From positions 1 to 64,000 of the forward strand of contig WEDG01002484.1 of the NCBI GenBank assembly GCA_017591395.1: DNA of 64,000 nt. The letters are read 5' to 3'. The stretch is from Schistocephalus solidus. Lineage: Eukaryota; Platyhelminthes; Cestoda; Diphyllobothriidea; Diphyllobothriidae. Shown here piece by piece: positions 12,066 through 22,133 of this stretch. The translations under genes were made by a program, and so were the position numbers. Within the stretch, counting starts at the first letter, position 1, and every line of letters starts with the position of its first letter. Under the pieces are notes generated by a model, which worked only from the letters and a program-made list of their open reading frames with translations, ran no database searches and was not told the DNA's origin.

Positions 12066-12145
12066 TCCCGGGCGTGGCCGAGCGGTCAAGAGCATCGGTA
12101 GCTAATCGAGAGGTTGGTGTTTCGAGTCCTGGCTGAAGCGGTGAA
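12066..12145 (+). repeat. tRNA-Ser(GCT)-like Pol III promoter module antisense in LINE-A 5' UTR
   Basis: TGGCCGAGCGG at 12075-12085 fits the A-box consensus (TRGYNNARNNG). GTTTCGAGTCC at 12119-12129 differs from the B-box GGTTCGANTCC at one position. Between them, GTAGCTAATCG resembles the anticodon arm of tRNA-Ser(GCT). By eye the T-stem and acceptor stem do not pair well, so a functional tRNA is unlikely. The module is on the strand opposite to LINE-A and is also seen, more decayed, at 395-466. Confidence 0.65.
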
Positions 12146-12490
12146 TAATTTTCTCGCATGGTCGGGTCGTGAACATTTGCGTTTCCCATGCCAGCAAGAT
12201 CTCTACGAGGATGCATTAATTTTTAACGAGCAGCTAAAATTATCAAGCGAATAGTTTACTGAGCACAAAAAGAAGTGCTTTTCCGAACCAAATTCACTAT
12301 CGAATGTTAATACGAAGCAAAGAATGATGCAGCCTTCGAAGTGATCCAATGACAACTTATTTCGTTTAGTCCTGACTTTGGGAACAGATTATTGGCCAAA
12401 AATCAAAAAGCTTGGAGACGAGCGAATTTCAAACGGAGGTCCAACGACGCCGCAATAGAAACAATATGAGCAATAAATGCGCCTATTCGT

Positions 12491-13002
12491 TCAAAACCAC
12501 TTTAAAAAAACAATAAATGATAGGAAGAATATTCAGGAACGACTCAGCCGTTTGTAGAGGTCAAAGGTCCTGGATAACTTCAGATCTTCAAGGGGTTTTG
12601 CACTTTTGGTTCACTGAGCGGTTGACAGTATTTATTGGTGAAGAGGCTGTTTTTATCAAGTCGACGAAGGGGATAAACAAATTCCAATTTGATGTCGTTT
12701 TGTGAGGTAATTCGGCACAAGAAAATTTCCAGAAAATTCCAAAGAGCAATTAAGTTCGTGCATGGGCAGTTTTAATGTCAGAATCAGAACAAGCGAAGTG
12801 TTAACGATTTTCAAACTGTCCAAGTCGGAGAACAAAAAGATACGTGGTACTTTTGCACACGATGTGGAGGGGGTTAATTGAGTTGGAAGTTATTGTGGAT
12901 TGTAGGTTAACTGCCAACTGCGCCATAAATATTTGTATGAAGAAGGTCAGTAACAAAAGGCTGAGAGGGAGTATTAGAAGGCTGAAATTGATCATTTTTC
13001 CT
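12491..13002 (-). repeat. Possible LINE-B endonuclease fragment
   Basis: On the - strand, DSDIKTAHA and the following LLFGIFWKF resemble the LINE-B text ESNFDIKIIALDFNFPE (7070-7140), and the DNA around 12730-12790 aligns loosely with 7080-7130. No open frame of note. This is a weak call; the alternative is unrelated AT-rich sequence. Confidence 0.35.
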
Positions 13003-13910
13003 CTATATTGCTTATAGGAGAGTCATTCTAGTCGGCCATCATAGGGCAGGCACTCTAATCCACTTACTATATTCGCGCCTCCCCTGTACTTTCTCCCATA
13101 TAGTGTAATCTTGCTTGGTCTAGGGGTGCCACGCCTGAAAGCAATATTCCAAAACCGGCCAGACAAATGTTCCAAACACACAATCAAAAGCTCACCCTCA
13201 AAATTAACGAATGATTTCCTGATCGCTCCAAGGATACACTTAGCTATCTTTGTTATCACGGTAGAAAGTTATGATTTTTTGAGGATGAGCGTCATTCACA
13301 CACTCAAGTCCCTTCGTTTGTTAAAGTGTTCGGTTTGGTGACTGCCGATAAAGTACAGATATGCAAGCCTCATCACCTTTCTTTAACTTGAACATAGTCA
13401 GATGGCTTTGCATTTGTTGAAACTAAGGTGCAAAAGCCACTCATCACATAATTTTTACAAGTGATGTAAGTTACTTTGTACACTGTATGCATCCTCCGGC
13501 ATCTCGATCGAATTTCATAAATTCAGATCGTTAGTGAGCATGAGTTTCTCGCATGTCAGACAATCAAGGCAGTCGTTCACATATATCGGAAACCGGATGG
13601 AATCATACTGTGAACGGTTTCCAAGTGTGATTTGGCGTCACCAGTAAAAACACGCTGGCCCGCTGGATTTTCGAAAGTTTGCTAACGATTTTATTAGGTT
13701 GGCATTCGCACCAGCTTCGAGATAAGCCCTTTATGTGGAACCCTGTCCAAGGCCTTGCTGAAGTCAATGTAGACCTGATCGATTGACAGACCCGTTTCTA
13801 ATAAGTTCGTCCAGATTTCCATGTAAAATACCAAGCTGTTCTATTCAATACGCCTCATCAGTTTCGTTTGATTATCTTATCCATTAGTTTGCAACAAATA
13901 ATTGTGAGAC
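13003..13910 (-). mobile_element. LINE-A-related RT C-terminal fragment, copy 3
   Basis: This aligns with 7955-8930 of copy 2 almost end to end. Matches include VSGLECLPYDGRLE, AIRKSFVNFEGELL, the CGTTTGTTAAAGTGTT region, ATGTCAGACAATC-AGGCAGTCGTT and the motif A block CAAGGCCTTGCTGAAGTCAATGTAGACC (13750-13775). It is more diverged than copy 2 and interrupted throughout. Both ends coincide with loss of homology, so it is a truncated or rearranged copy. Confidence 0.8.
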
Positions 13911-14149
13911 CGACTGACATTTTTTATCTATGCACTGTATATTTTGAAGGGTTACAATCATTGCCCTTGATGACCCTATTAACGGAAGGTTATCATTGCA
14001 TATATACAGTCAATATAAATGGTGTACATTTAAAACTGTTCAAGTCAAAGCATAACATAAATTCGAATGCGTTTTCATGGTTACAGTCGAAACATTGTGG
14101 AAAAAAGGTAGGGCCCGAAAGATTGAAAAAGGATGTTTAAAAGTAATCA

Positions 14150-15045
14150 TGTTGTGAGAGTCAACTTTTGTTAAATATTCTGCCATCAAGCCTTCTTTTT
14201 AAATCAGAAGTGCTGTCGGCGGTAACCGTCTCGATGGTTAACAAGTTCCATGGACGTACTACTTGTTGGTTGAGGAAAAAACTTTCTGCGGTTCAATCGC
14301 GTGCGTGCGCTATTTACTTGTAAGGATGACCGCGTGGATGAGTTGTGCAGGCAAACTCGAAGAAATCCTCCGATCTCAGGGAGGAATCATGGCCCCGGCT
14401 AATCCGGAATGTCCAGCGCAGGCTACACCGTAAGTGCCTGTAGGAAAGAGGAAATAAGTCAAGCTTTTTCAATATGTCTTGGTGCGATAAAGCCTTAAGA
14501 CCGTCAACCATCTGCGTTGCTCTCCGTTGCTCTCCGTTGCACCTGTTCGAGGAGGTCAAAATCTTTCTTCATCCACGGTATCCAGGCTGGCATTCAGTAA
14601 TCGAAACGTGGTCTCACGAAGACAACAAAGACTTTTCCGAAGAGATCAGGGGGGAATTTAAAAGTTCCCTTAAATTCCCACGTTCAAAATCTTCTGTTAA
14701 AGAAGCCCGTGTGGTAAGCTATCAAAGGCCTTCTTGAAGTCAAAAAATATGACATCTACTGAATAACCCTCATCTGTGGACTTTGTTGTCTGAAGCTATT
14801 TGATGAGCTTCTCTCTCCCCATTTATAGATGATAGCTATGTTCGCCAGCTTCCAGTCTGTAGTCAGAGTCCCCACCTCCATTGCATTTTTAAGAATCTTG
14901 GAGAGAGGAGAGGCCAGTTTGTTGGCGAGTTCATTCAGAACTTTTGCGGATATGAAATCTGGGCCGGACGATTTACTGGGCTGCAGCTGTGTCAGTAGAC
15001 TTTTGGGTTTCAGACCACAGAGCTTCTTTTGAGGCATTGGTACTG
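14150..15045 (-). mobile_element. LINE-D (LINE-A-like) RT fragment with internal deletion
   Basis: On the - strand: SSGPDFISAKVLNELANKLASP and TDWKLANIAIIYKWGE (15000-14820), followed directly by motif A as GYSVDVIFFDFKKAFDSLPHG (14775-14710). It then jumps to the C-terminal blocks QRRATQMVDGLKALSH (14530-14480) and WNLLTIETVTADS ... LKRRLDG (14250-14180). The FxSYQHGFR and xADD segments are missing, so at least two internal deletions occurred. It is a related but distinct lineage from LINE-A. Confidence 0.75.
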
Positions 15046-17590
15046 AATTATTCGTGTGATCGGGTAAAGAGTTGGCCTCTCCCCATTGAGTACCTTGAGT
15101 GGAACCGCCAAACCGCAGATTCGCGACGGATACGCTGATTGGTGAGCCTAAAACGTCACTAGTGATTATTAGTGTACCGGAACGTCAGTTGTCACAACAC
15201 TTATGGGTTCCAGGCACGAGGGTGCGTTCCCCGATTTTTAATCGCAACGTTCGGTTTGTTTTTTTTGTTAGAGAAAAAAGCTACTTTTGCATCAGCAGGA
15301 TCCATACTCCTAGGGTTTTGTCGTGATTTCATCGCGTATTTTGTCTTCAGGCACACCCAGCACCGCCTCTTACTATTCGTGCCATACAAGAGTTTTACTC
15401 AGCCGTAACATTGCCTTAGGTCCTTAAAGGATCTCACTGTTTGAGTGTTGACCAAATAAAGGAAACTTGCGGAAGCTTTACAATCGTACACTCCTGCGTG
15501 TACTCTAACCGTCTTACAACCGCGCGCTATAACGTGTGCTACGTCACTATAATCGATTTCTATTCCATTGCCGTTTTTAATTCGAAGGTATCTGGATTAA
15601 GCTTGAGGTTATTCCATTTGGGGTGCTGAAATTGGCTTTGTATGTTTCTGATTCCCTCGGCTGTCCGGTCAATGACTGACTGCTTCTCAATTGAACTCGC
15701 AATACCGTACTCTGTTTTAATTCACGATTGTGTCCCTAAAAGCGTATTATTTTCAGGTTTATTGCACCGTGCAGCGTATTATATGTGCGTTTTTGGAAGT
15801 GTATCCAGCACACAATTGTTATGCAACCGTCTACTGCGGAATTACGTATTCGTCACCATTTATCTGAAATCTTCGTTGGTATTGATGCGAATGGATGGCC
15901 GATTTCGATCGCATTTTACCATCTGAACAGTGTTCACAACTTATGACTGTTTTCTTGGTTTATTCCGTGCCATTATTGACTTTCTTTCCGCATTATCTAG
16001 GCGTTTCTGACTGTCTACGGAAACTCATCGTTTAGCACTCGTTAATCATTACTTTTGTTTAGATATCTCGTTTCTTCTAAAATCATCCAAAATGATTATA
16101 CTATCACCTTTGTAGCCAAAAAGAATACTTAAATACCTGCTTGCTCTTATGAGTTTGAACTGCTTATGTGAATGACAAACTATTTTTTACTAAATTCATC
16201 AATACCAGACCTTATTTATACTACTCAACAAAACCTTCGTGTCAATGGGTCGGCTTTTGTAAGAGGTGGCTTGTTTGCCTCTGATGTTTCTTGTCAAAAG
16301 TACAGGGTAGAGTAGCTTAGCTTTGTGCATGCAGTCAGAGTTGGCGTCTACGGGAAAACATAGTTATCTTTGCAGCCTTCGTAGTCAGTTGTTCGTATTT
16401 TACAGGCAACCGCTGTTAGATTAGGACTGATTGTTTTTGACCACCTTCAAATGATATGTACCGAAGAAATTCCCGAACGCCTAAACGGCTTTATTTAGAC
16501 TGGTTCTACCTTAGGCACGGTGAAGCATAAATCATGAATCTTTTTTCCACCGTTGCCTTATAGTTTGTGTCCAACGCACCAAAGCTTTCGAAATACAATC
16601 TCAGCTGGTGGTCGCTATTCCGGCTCGCAAAGCTCACAGACCTGATGAACAAATGTTCGCACATTCTATCACAAATCATGCTATGACATTCACCACGAGC
16701 TCGCAACTTCAATTAATTATTGCACACAAATATTGAGCGAGTCAGGCTAACTAGCTCTTTCGGATCGTACTTCACCAAGATAAATTTTAAATCCCGCGAG
16801 AATTCATTTTACTTGCGCTTACATGTTCCGCTCGACAAAATCCCTCACCAAATTCCCCTAATCTCTGCGAAAGAGTGAAATTTCCAGACAACCAAACAAC
16901 ATAAACCGTTTACAATAGTCTTCCAGGGCAATGCGCATTACCTTTACGAAGCTATTGCACTGTGACCGGTAGACCAGTGCCAGGAGCCCCACCATACACT
17001 CCGCATCCGCCTCCACTTGCCGCCTTACCCACGCACATTCGCTCACCCCCTGAGCCTATTCGGTCACATCCGCATCCAAAAAAACGGAATTCACCCTTAA
17101 GTATGATGAACTAAAGTAAGCAATTAATTTGAATCCTTAAATTTGGCTGTAACATACGACTGGTGAAAAATATCGCTTACTGTTTTCAACACATACTTTC
17201 AGCATCGCCTCAAACTTATGCTGATTAAGTACCCCGACGTTGCTAATGCGGTCAACCATATTAGTTTGATTCTGGTCTACGTTTGATAGCAGGTTTACGG
17301 GTACCACCGAAACCGTCATGGCCATTGGTTCAGATCATGTCCCTACCTCACGATTATATCTTCATTAGCGCAAAATAGTCATCCTACAGAACACCCTGGT
17401 GTTGTTTATGACTATTGCACAACGCAATTTTTCTGAACGAATGCGTAAATCCATCCATCTGTGTCAAACTTGTGTTTGCCCGCTAAATGGGCCGCGCGTT
17501 AGATGCACTGGACCAACCTAGGGGATAAATCAGGGCACGGCAGACGTTATGGGTATGCACACCCATAACGGTTACCGCACATGAGGCGAA
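15046..17590. other. No recognised gene
   Basis: Only short unconnected frames on both strands. None shows a conserved motif, splice-consistent exon or known mobile-element signature to my eye. It could hold long intronic or intergenic sequence upstream of the KCMF1 gene. Confidence 0.5.
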
Positions 17591-17592
17591 GG

Positions 17593-17850
17593 GGTGGCAC
17601 GTGTAAGTGTAGTCTCGGCCGCATCAGCCACCCGCGCGCCCTCATGCCTCTGGCCTTTTTGACTTAATCATGCAACCGTTCACACATGAGAAAGTGCGAG
17701 AGAGAGAGAATACTACAGATCCTGTGAATATCTACTTTCACTTTAAAAATTTCGCGGGCAAGTAACTGTCCCTGCACCCAACCCGCTGTGGGGCACACGG
17801 TGGACGTCATCGGAAACGACGGCCGATCTGTCGAGTACTTGCACTTGGTT
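17593..17850 (+). repeat. R-family interspersed repeat, copy 1
   Basis: GGTGGCACGTGTAAGTGTAG ... CAGCCACCCGCGCGCCCTC ... CTATTTTCACTTTA-like ... GCACACGGTGGACGTCAT ... GGCCGATCTGTCG follows the same order of blocks as 43524-43775 and 52915-53155. It is the most diverged of the + copies and abuts the RTE fragment that starts near 17860. Confidence 0.7.
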
Positions 17851-17859
17851 TGAATGTGA

Positions 17860-18660
17860 TCATAACTGATCTAGCCGACCTCCATGTCGTGAATTATACT
17901 TCTCCACGCATGGAAATCTGCCGCAGGACGATATCATCAGCATAGATTGCAACCTTTTCAGACGCCAAACCGGATATTGCATTGCTGAGATTGCGGTAGT
18001 AGAGAACTCGGGCAGTAGTGAAGCGATCTTAGGGCCAGCTAAGGTAAGATTTCTGTCAGCATACGCCCTATTCTATTGTCTGCCAAATGGGCTCACGATG
18101 GACTGAATCGTACGCTGCGGCTGAACCCTCAGTGCGAACGGTGTTGGTTGCTGGTAGCTATTTTGAAATTCATGACTGCACTCTAGCGTGAATAGCTGGT
18201 TGGTGCATTCATAACCACTTCGGAACCCGGCCTGGTTAGGTCTTTTCCTAGAGTCACGTACACTCTGGAATCACCTCAGAATGACTATGACAAAGATCTT
18301 TGGAGCAACATCTATTAAACTCCGTAGCTCTCGTAATTTGTTTTCTCTGCCTTTCTTAAGACGAACCCCCAGTCGTCAGGGATGAGCTCGTCTCCCCGGG
18401 CTTGCTCGATCATCTCATGGAGCCAGGGCACCAGGTGTCGGCTCAGGAATGCTGTCCTCTCCGCCACATTGTTATTGCGCGGTCGTACTATGAAATAATT
18501 AAGTTCTTCCTGAAAATGGGGTTCAAACGACACTGCATAGACTGAAAAGGGTTAAAACTCTGCTGTGGATGGATGGCTGTGAGATGATGAGTTGGTCATC
18601 GAAGCTGAGAATGTTCTCGAAGTGTTCACGCTAGCGTTGGAACTAATCCGAGTTAACAGT
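17860..18660 (-). mobile_element. RTE-type LINE reverse transcriptase fragment
   Basis: On the - strand: a WREHFENILSFDDQL-like block (18650-18590), then WLHEMIEQARGDELIPDDWGFVLRKAEKTNYESYGV (18430-18315; the PxDW ... KKGDxxxCxNYRGI motif). Then QAGFRSGYECTNQLFTLE (18230-18177), YDSVHREP (18105-18080, motif A end) and the catalytic box VAIYADDIVL (17960-17930). This motif order is that of RTE-clade endonuclease-reverse transcriptases. Frames shift between blocks and the 3' end is missing. Confidence 0.85.
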
Positions 18661-21600
18661 AATAAAACCGCCGCTTACCTGTTGAATGGTCCCTCAATTT
18701 AGGGACCTACCGTTAACTTGGCGACTAATGTTTTATTATTTCCGGGTTTCTCTGACATTTGATATATGCCAAACGGAGGTCGCTATTTTCAGCGCAATAG
18801 GTCTATGATCATCTCTAGCCGATCTTACCGTCATTTTTCGGGTTTGATGGGAAGAATAATCATAGTAGGAACTGGGTCCAGCCGTCTAACAATTGATTCA
18901 GTCAGCGCGTTGCCATCGGTTTAATCTTCGAATTTTCTCAGACTTCTGTGATGACCACTTGCTACTGCTGTTTTCGACTTCTGTTGTGAAGCAAGACCCG
19001 ATGTCTGTACTCAGAGCACTGGCTGTGGTTTGCTGTCATTGGTTTGCGATATTAGGACATCTTGAACATTGCAGTTTCGGTGCGGCTGAGAGGTTAACTG
19101 TCAGGCGCGTACAAAAGAAAACATAGTCTGGATCATGTTCGTTCACATTTTGAGCACCGCGCATCAATCCGCTATTATGAACGACACCATCCACTCCTGA
19201 ACGGAGTAAAATTGAATTACTCTGGCTGACCGTAAGCCTATGGTTTGAATACCGGGCTAACAAGTGGTTGTGTGGATATTGGAAGTTTGTGGTAGTAACA
19301 GCCAGCCGGTTCTGTTCATTAAGGTTCGGCCCTCACCATTGTCGCATCAAGTCGTACGCCAAACAACCATGGAGGTGACGGTTCGAAGAGTCGCCTGGCC
19401 CAGCCTGGTCATTCTAGTCCTTGACAAGGGATGGAGTCTTTCAACTAACTCCTCCCAGTAAACGTTTTGTTTATCACGCTGGTCGGCAGCTGATGTTCGT
19501 ACGTACATAGAAACGATAGATGTTGGTAGTTTCCCCGCCTCCGTTCGTACCTAAGCCAGCTGGTCATTGACTGGTTCCCGCGCAGACAATGTATGTTTCG
19601 GTTGTTGTGAGAAAGCAGTCGCCACACCTTGTCCATTAAAAGAGTCGTATGAGCCACTGTGTTATAGGATGAGATGTGGGTTCTTGGTTCTCCGAGAGTC
19701 CGAGTCGGGAATCCAGATTTAGAGCAAGCAAAGGTTATCTATGTTGTACTGAGAAGGATTGTGCGTCTTCAGACTTTGAGCACCAGGGTCCAGGAACGTC
19801 GGTACATTCCAGCATCCAGCTAGCATACCCGCACCTCTAGACTGAGGTTACGGGACACATCGGCTCCCGTGAACGCCGTAGCATGGATCCTAATACATGA
19901 GTCTGCCGTTTTCACTAGCGTTCGAAGGCACTTTGGGTACAGGCGGTCCCCCAGTAACCGTTTGGATTGTTGTTTTTTTCGAAGTTGTCTACTTTATCGC
20001 CTTGCCTTGAAAATGCAACCATAAGGCAGCACTGATAAGCAAACGTATTTAGTGATGGCTGACGGTCGCCATGTAACAGTGACGTCATCGGTCTTAGCGG
20101 TGCTTCATGGAGTGATCGACGTGTCAGACCGCAGCGCTCCGCGCCCTGGTAACACTATCGCTTCTGGTGCGCTACTGCTTATGCTTCAGACTGACAAACT
20201 GCTTATGTCACTGCTAACTTCCGCTGAATTTCGTTTCTTAGTGTGTCATCTGTGATTGGGCCGTGTTGCCAGCGTTTAGGATAACAGAAAACCCGCCTTG
20301 TTGTTGTAATTGGATTGGTTAAAGATCTCTACAGACAGCCTGAACAGGCTCTCGTAACTATTATTGACTCATTCGTCTCCCAAACATGATAAAAATATCG
20401 TCTAGGGAAACCCGAATGACCTACTGTCATGGTGTCACTCAGGTACAGGCTTCAAGCGTTGGCGTCATGAAAACTGCTTATCTACTGCCAAGTCTGTGAC
20501 AGCGCATCTGCATTGAGTACCTCTCTTCGCAAAAGTGAAAAATAATTTTCGTATTTCATTCGCACCAAACTCAGACGGTAGTATGAACGCTTTTAAAACT
20601 TCTATTAATTTCCACCTTTCCCTTGCAAGCACAGTTCTGTCTATCAGATGCCTATAGTTTCTGTTTCATCTTAATGAAAATAAATTATTGGGGCCACACA
20701 GAGGCAGCTGAATGACAAGACGCTCGGAAAAGGCAGCACCCTGCAATCCTTTTTATGACACGGGCACGTTTGGTTTTGATCGCGCTTTATGACTGGGGCT
20801 TGGCGGGCATCAATCTTCAAGAAGTGAGTTAAGGCCAAGACTGAAAACTAGTGTGGGATCATGATCCACCGAGGATTTTGCGATGATCATCTTCTTATTC
20901 CCTCTCAGACAGCAGTAATGGACGTAAAACTAGACTTTGATGCACTGAATGATTATTCATACTTTGGTAAATAATGAAATTTTATCATTTCTGTACAACA
21001 ACCGACAGCCACCTGGTTTGATTTCTGAGTTTTATGGACGAACAGTGGAGTTGCGAATCATTTCAGTAACATATGCGTACAATCTTTTCATCGGTGCCTG
21101 AATTTCTGTCATTATTAACGGTTCGCAACTTGAAAAAGCATACTGTTTCAAATAGCTTCGTTAAGTTGTTGCCAAAAGAACTGAACAGGGGTGAAATCGG
21201 GGCCTTGCCTACATCTGTAAGCATGGTCGTTTTACGTCCTCGAAGGTGTCTATGAACCTGTTACGATATCTTAATCGCCTCGGTAGTCCACCTGCACCGG
21301 CCATTCGCCCGGTCTGTCCTTCATGCCCATGAATGTCGAGTTATGCGCGACCGAAACTGAAGGCTACCGATTGAAGTTAGATAATGTTGTAGCACATGGT
21401 ACCTTCCACAACCGCTGCATTAACATCTTGATGGTATCCAATTCCATTCTGGAATGACGGCTGACGTTGTTTGGGCACGTTTGTCGTCCGCCCTATAAAT
21501 GTAGTGTTGCAATCCTGCATTCAAAGCCGTTGCTTTAGTGGAGGCGACGGAGAGGTTAGTTAAAAACATCGTTTACTGTGATCCGTCGAGCTATCAAGGG

Positions 21601-22133
21601 GATTATTTGAACCTCGGTTTTTTGATCTTTTGTTTGAGCTTTTTAGATAAACTTCCGCCATTAATTGTCCCTGGGTCACTATATAAAGCACATTTGAGGC
21701 CAATTAGATCATCCATGCTTGCAGTCTTATCGCACACAAGTCAGTTCCTATGTACTAGCGACTCATCTGGTGCCAATATTGGCTGTTCTTAATTGGCACT
21801 AAAACGGCCTTTATAGTCCCCTGATTTCTACAAGCCTTCCGCCCGTCCTTTAAAAGTCAAATGAAGACCACTCAGTGCAGAATTTTTGGAATCTGTTCGG
21901 ACGCCGGTCTGTGTGTGGTCTAGATCATTTAACTTCGCACATTCTTTCGAAAAAATTCAAATGCTGAGTTTTCATTAATTAATTTGTCACACCGACATCT
22001 GTTTGACATGCCCTTGCAAAATATCACTACTATTTACTGCATCGTGAAAATTTAATCGATTTCGAGATTCATTCCTTGCACCCTTCTTCTGGCTCTTTCA
22101 TCCTTCGGGCTCGTTCGTTTTTATTATGTTCAG
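18661..22133. other. No recognised gene; should contain KCMF1 exon 1 or 5' region
   Basis: No frame here is convincing as an exon. The KCMF1 exon at 22134 begins in phase 1, so a short upstream exon carrying the start codon must exist, here or further 5'. I could not identify it: the expected sequence is only a few codons. Confidence 0.45.

Larger units (their letters stand above)
7640..12490 (-). mobile_element. LINE-A copy 2, nearly full length (about 4.8 kb), decayed
   Basis: On the - strand the order is 5' UTR (12490-11830) with an antisense tRNA-like module, ORF1 (11820-10490), endonuclease (10490-9330), reverse transcriptase (9290-7960) and a C-terminal tail (RANFFSQRVIDEWN ... FKRRLDAFL, about 7830-7700). 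This is the organisation of a two-ORF CR1/jockey-like non-LTR retrotransposon. The 5' end is set by where homology to copy 1 is lost; the 3' end near 7640 is set by the end of the coding tail and is approximate. Several frameshifts and stops are present, but many motifs are intact, so it is not very ancient. Confidence 0.88.

Noticed and set aside
20791..20826. ATG plus GTGAGT as KCMF1 exon 1
   Set aside because: It would end in phase 2, while the exon at 22134 needs phase 1, and the residues do not resemble the KCMF1 N-terminus.
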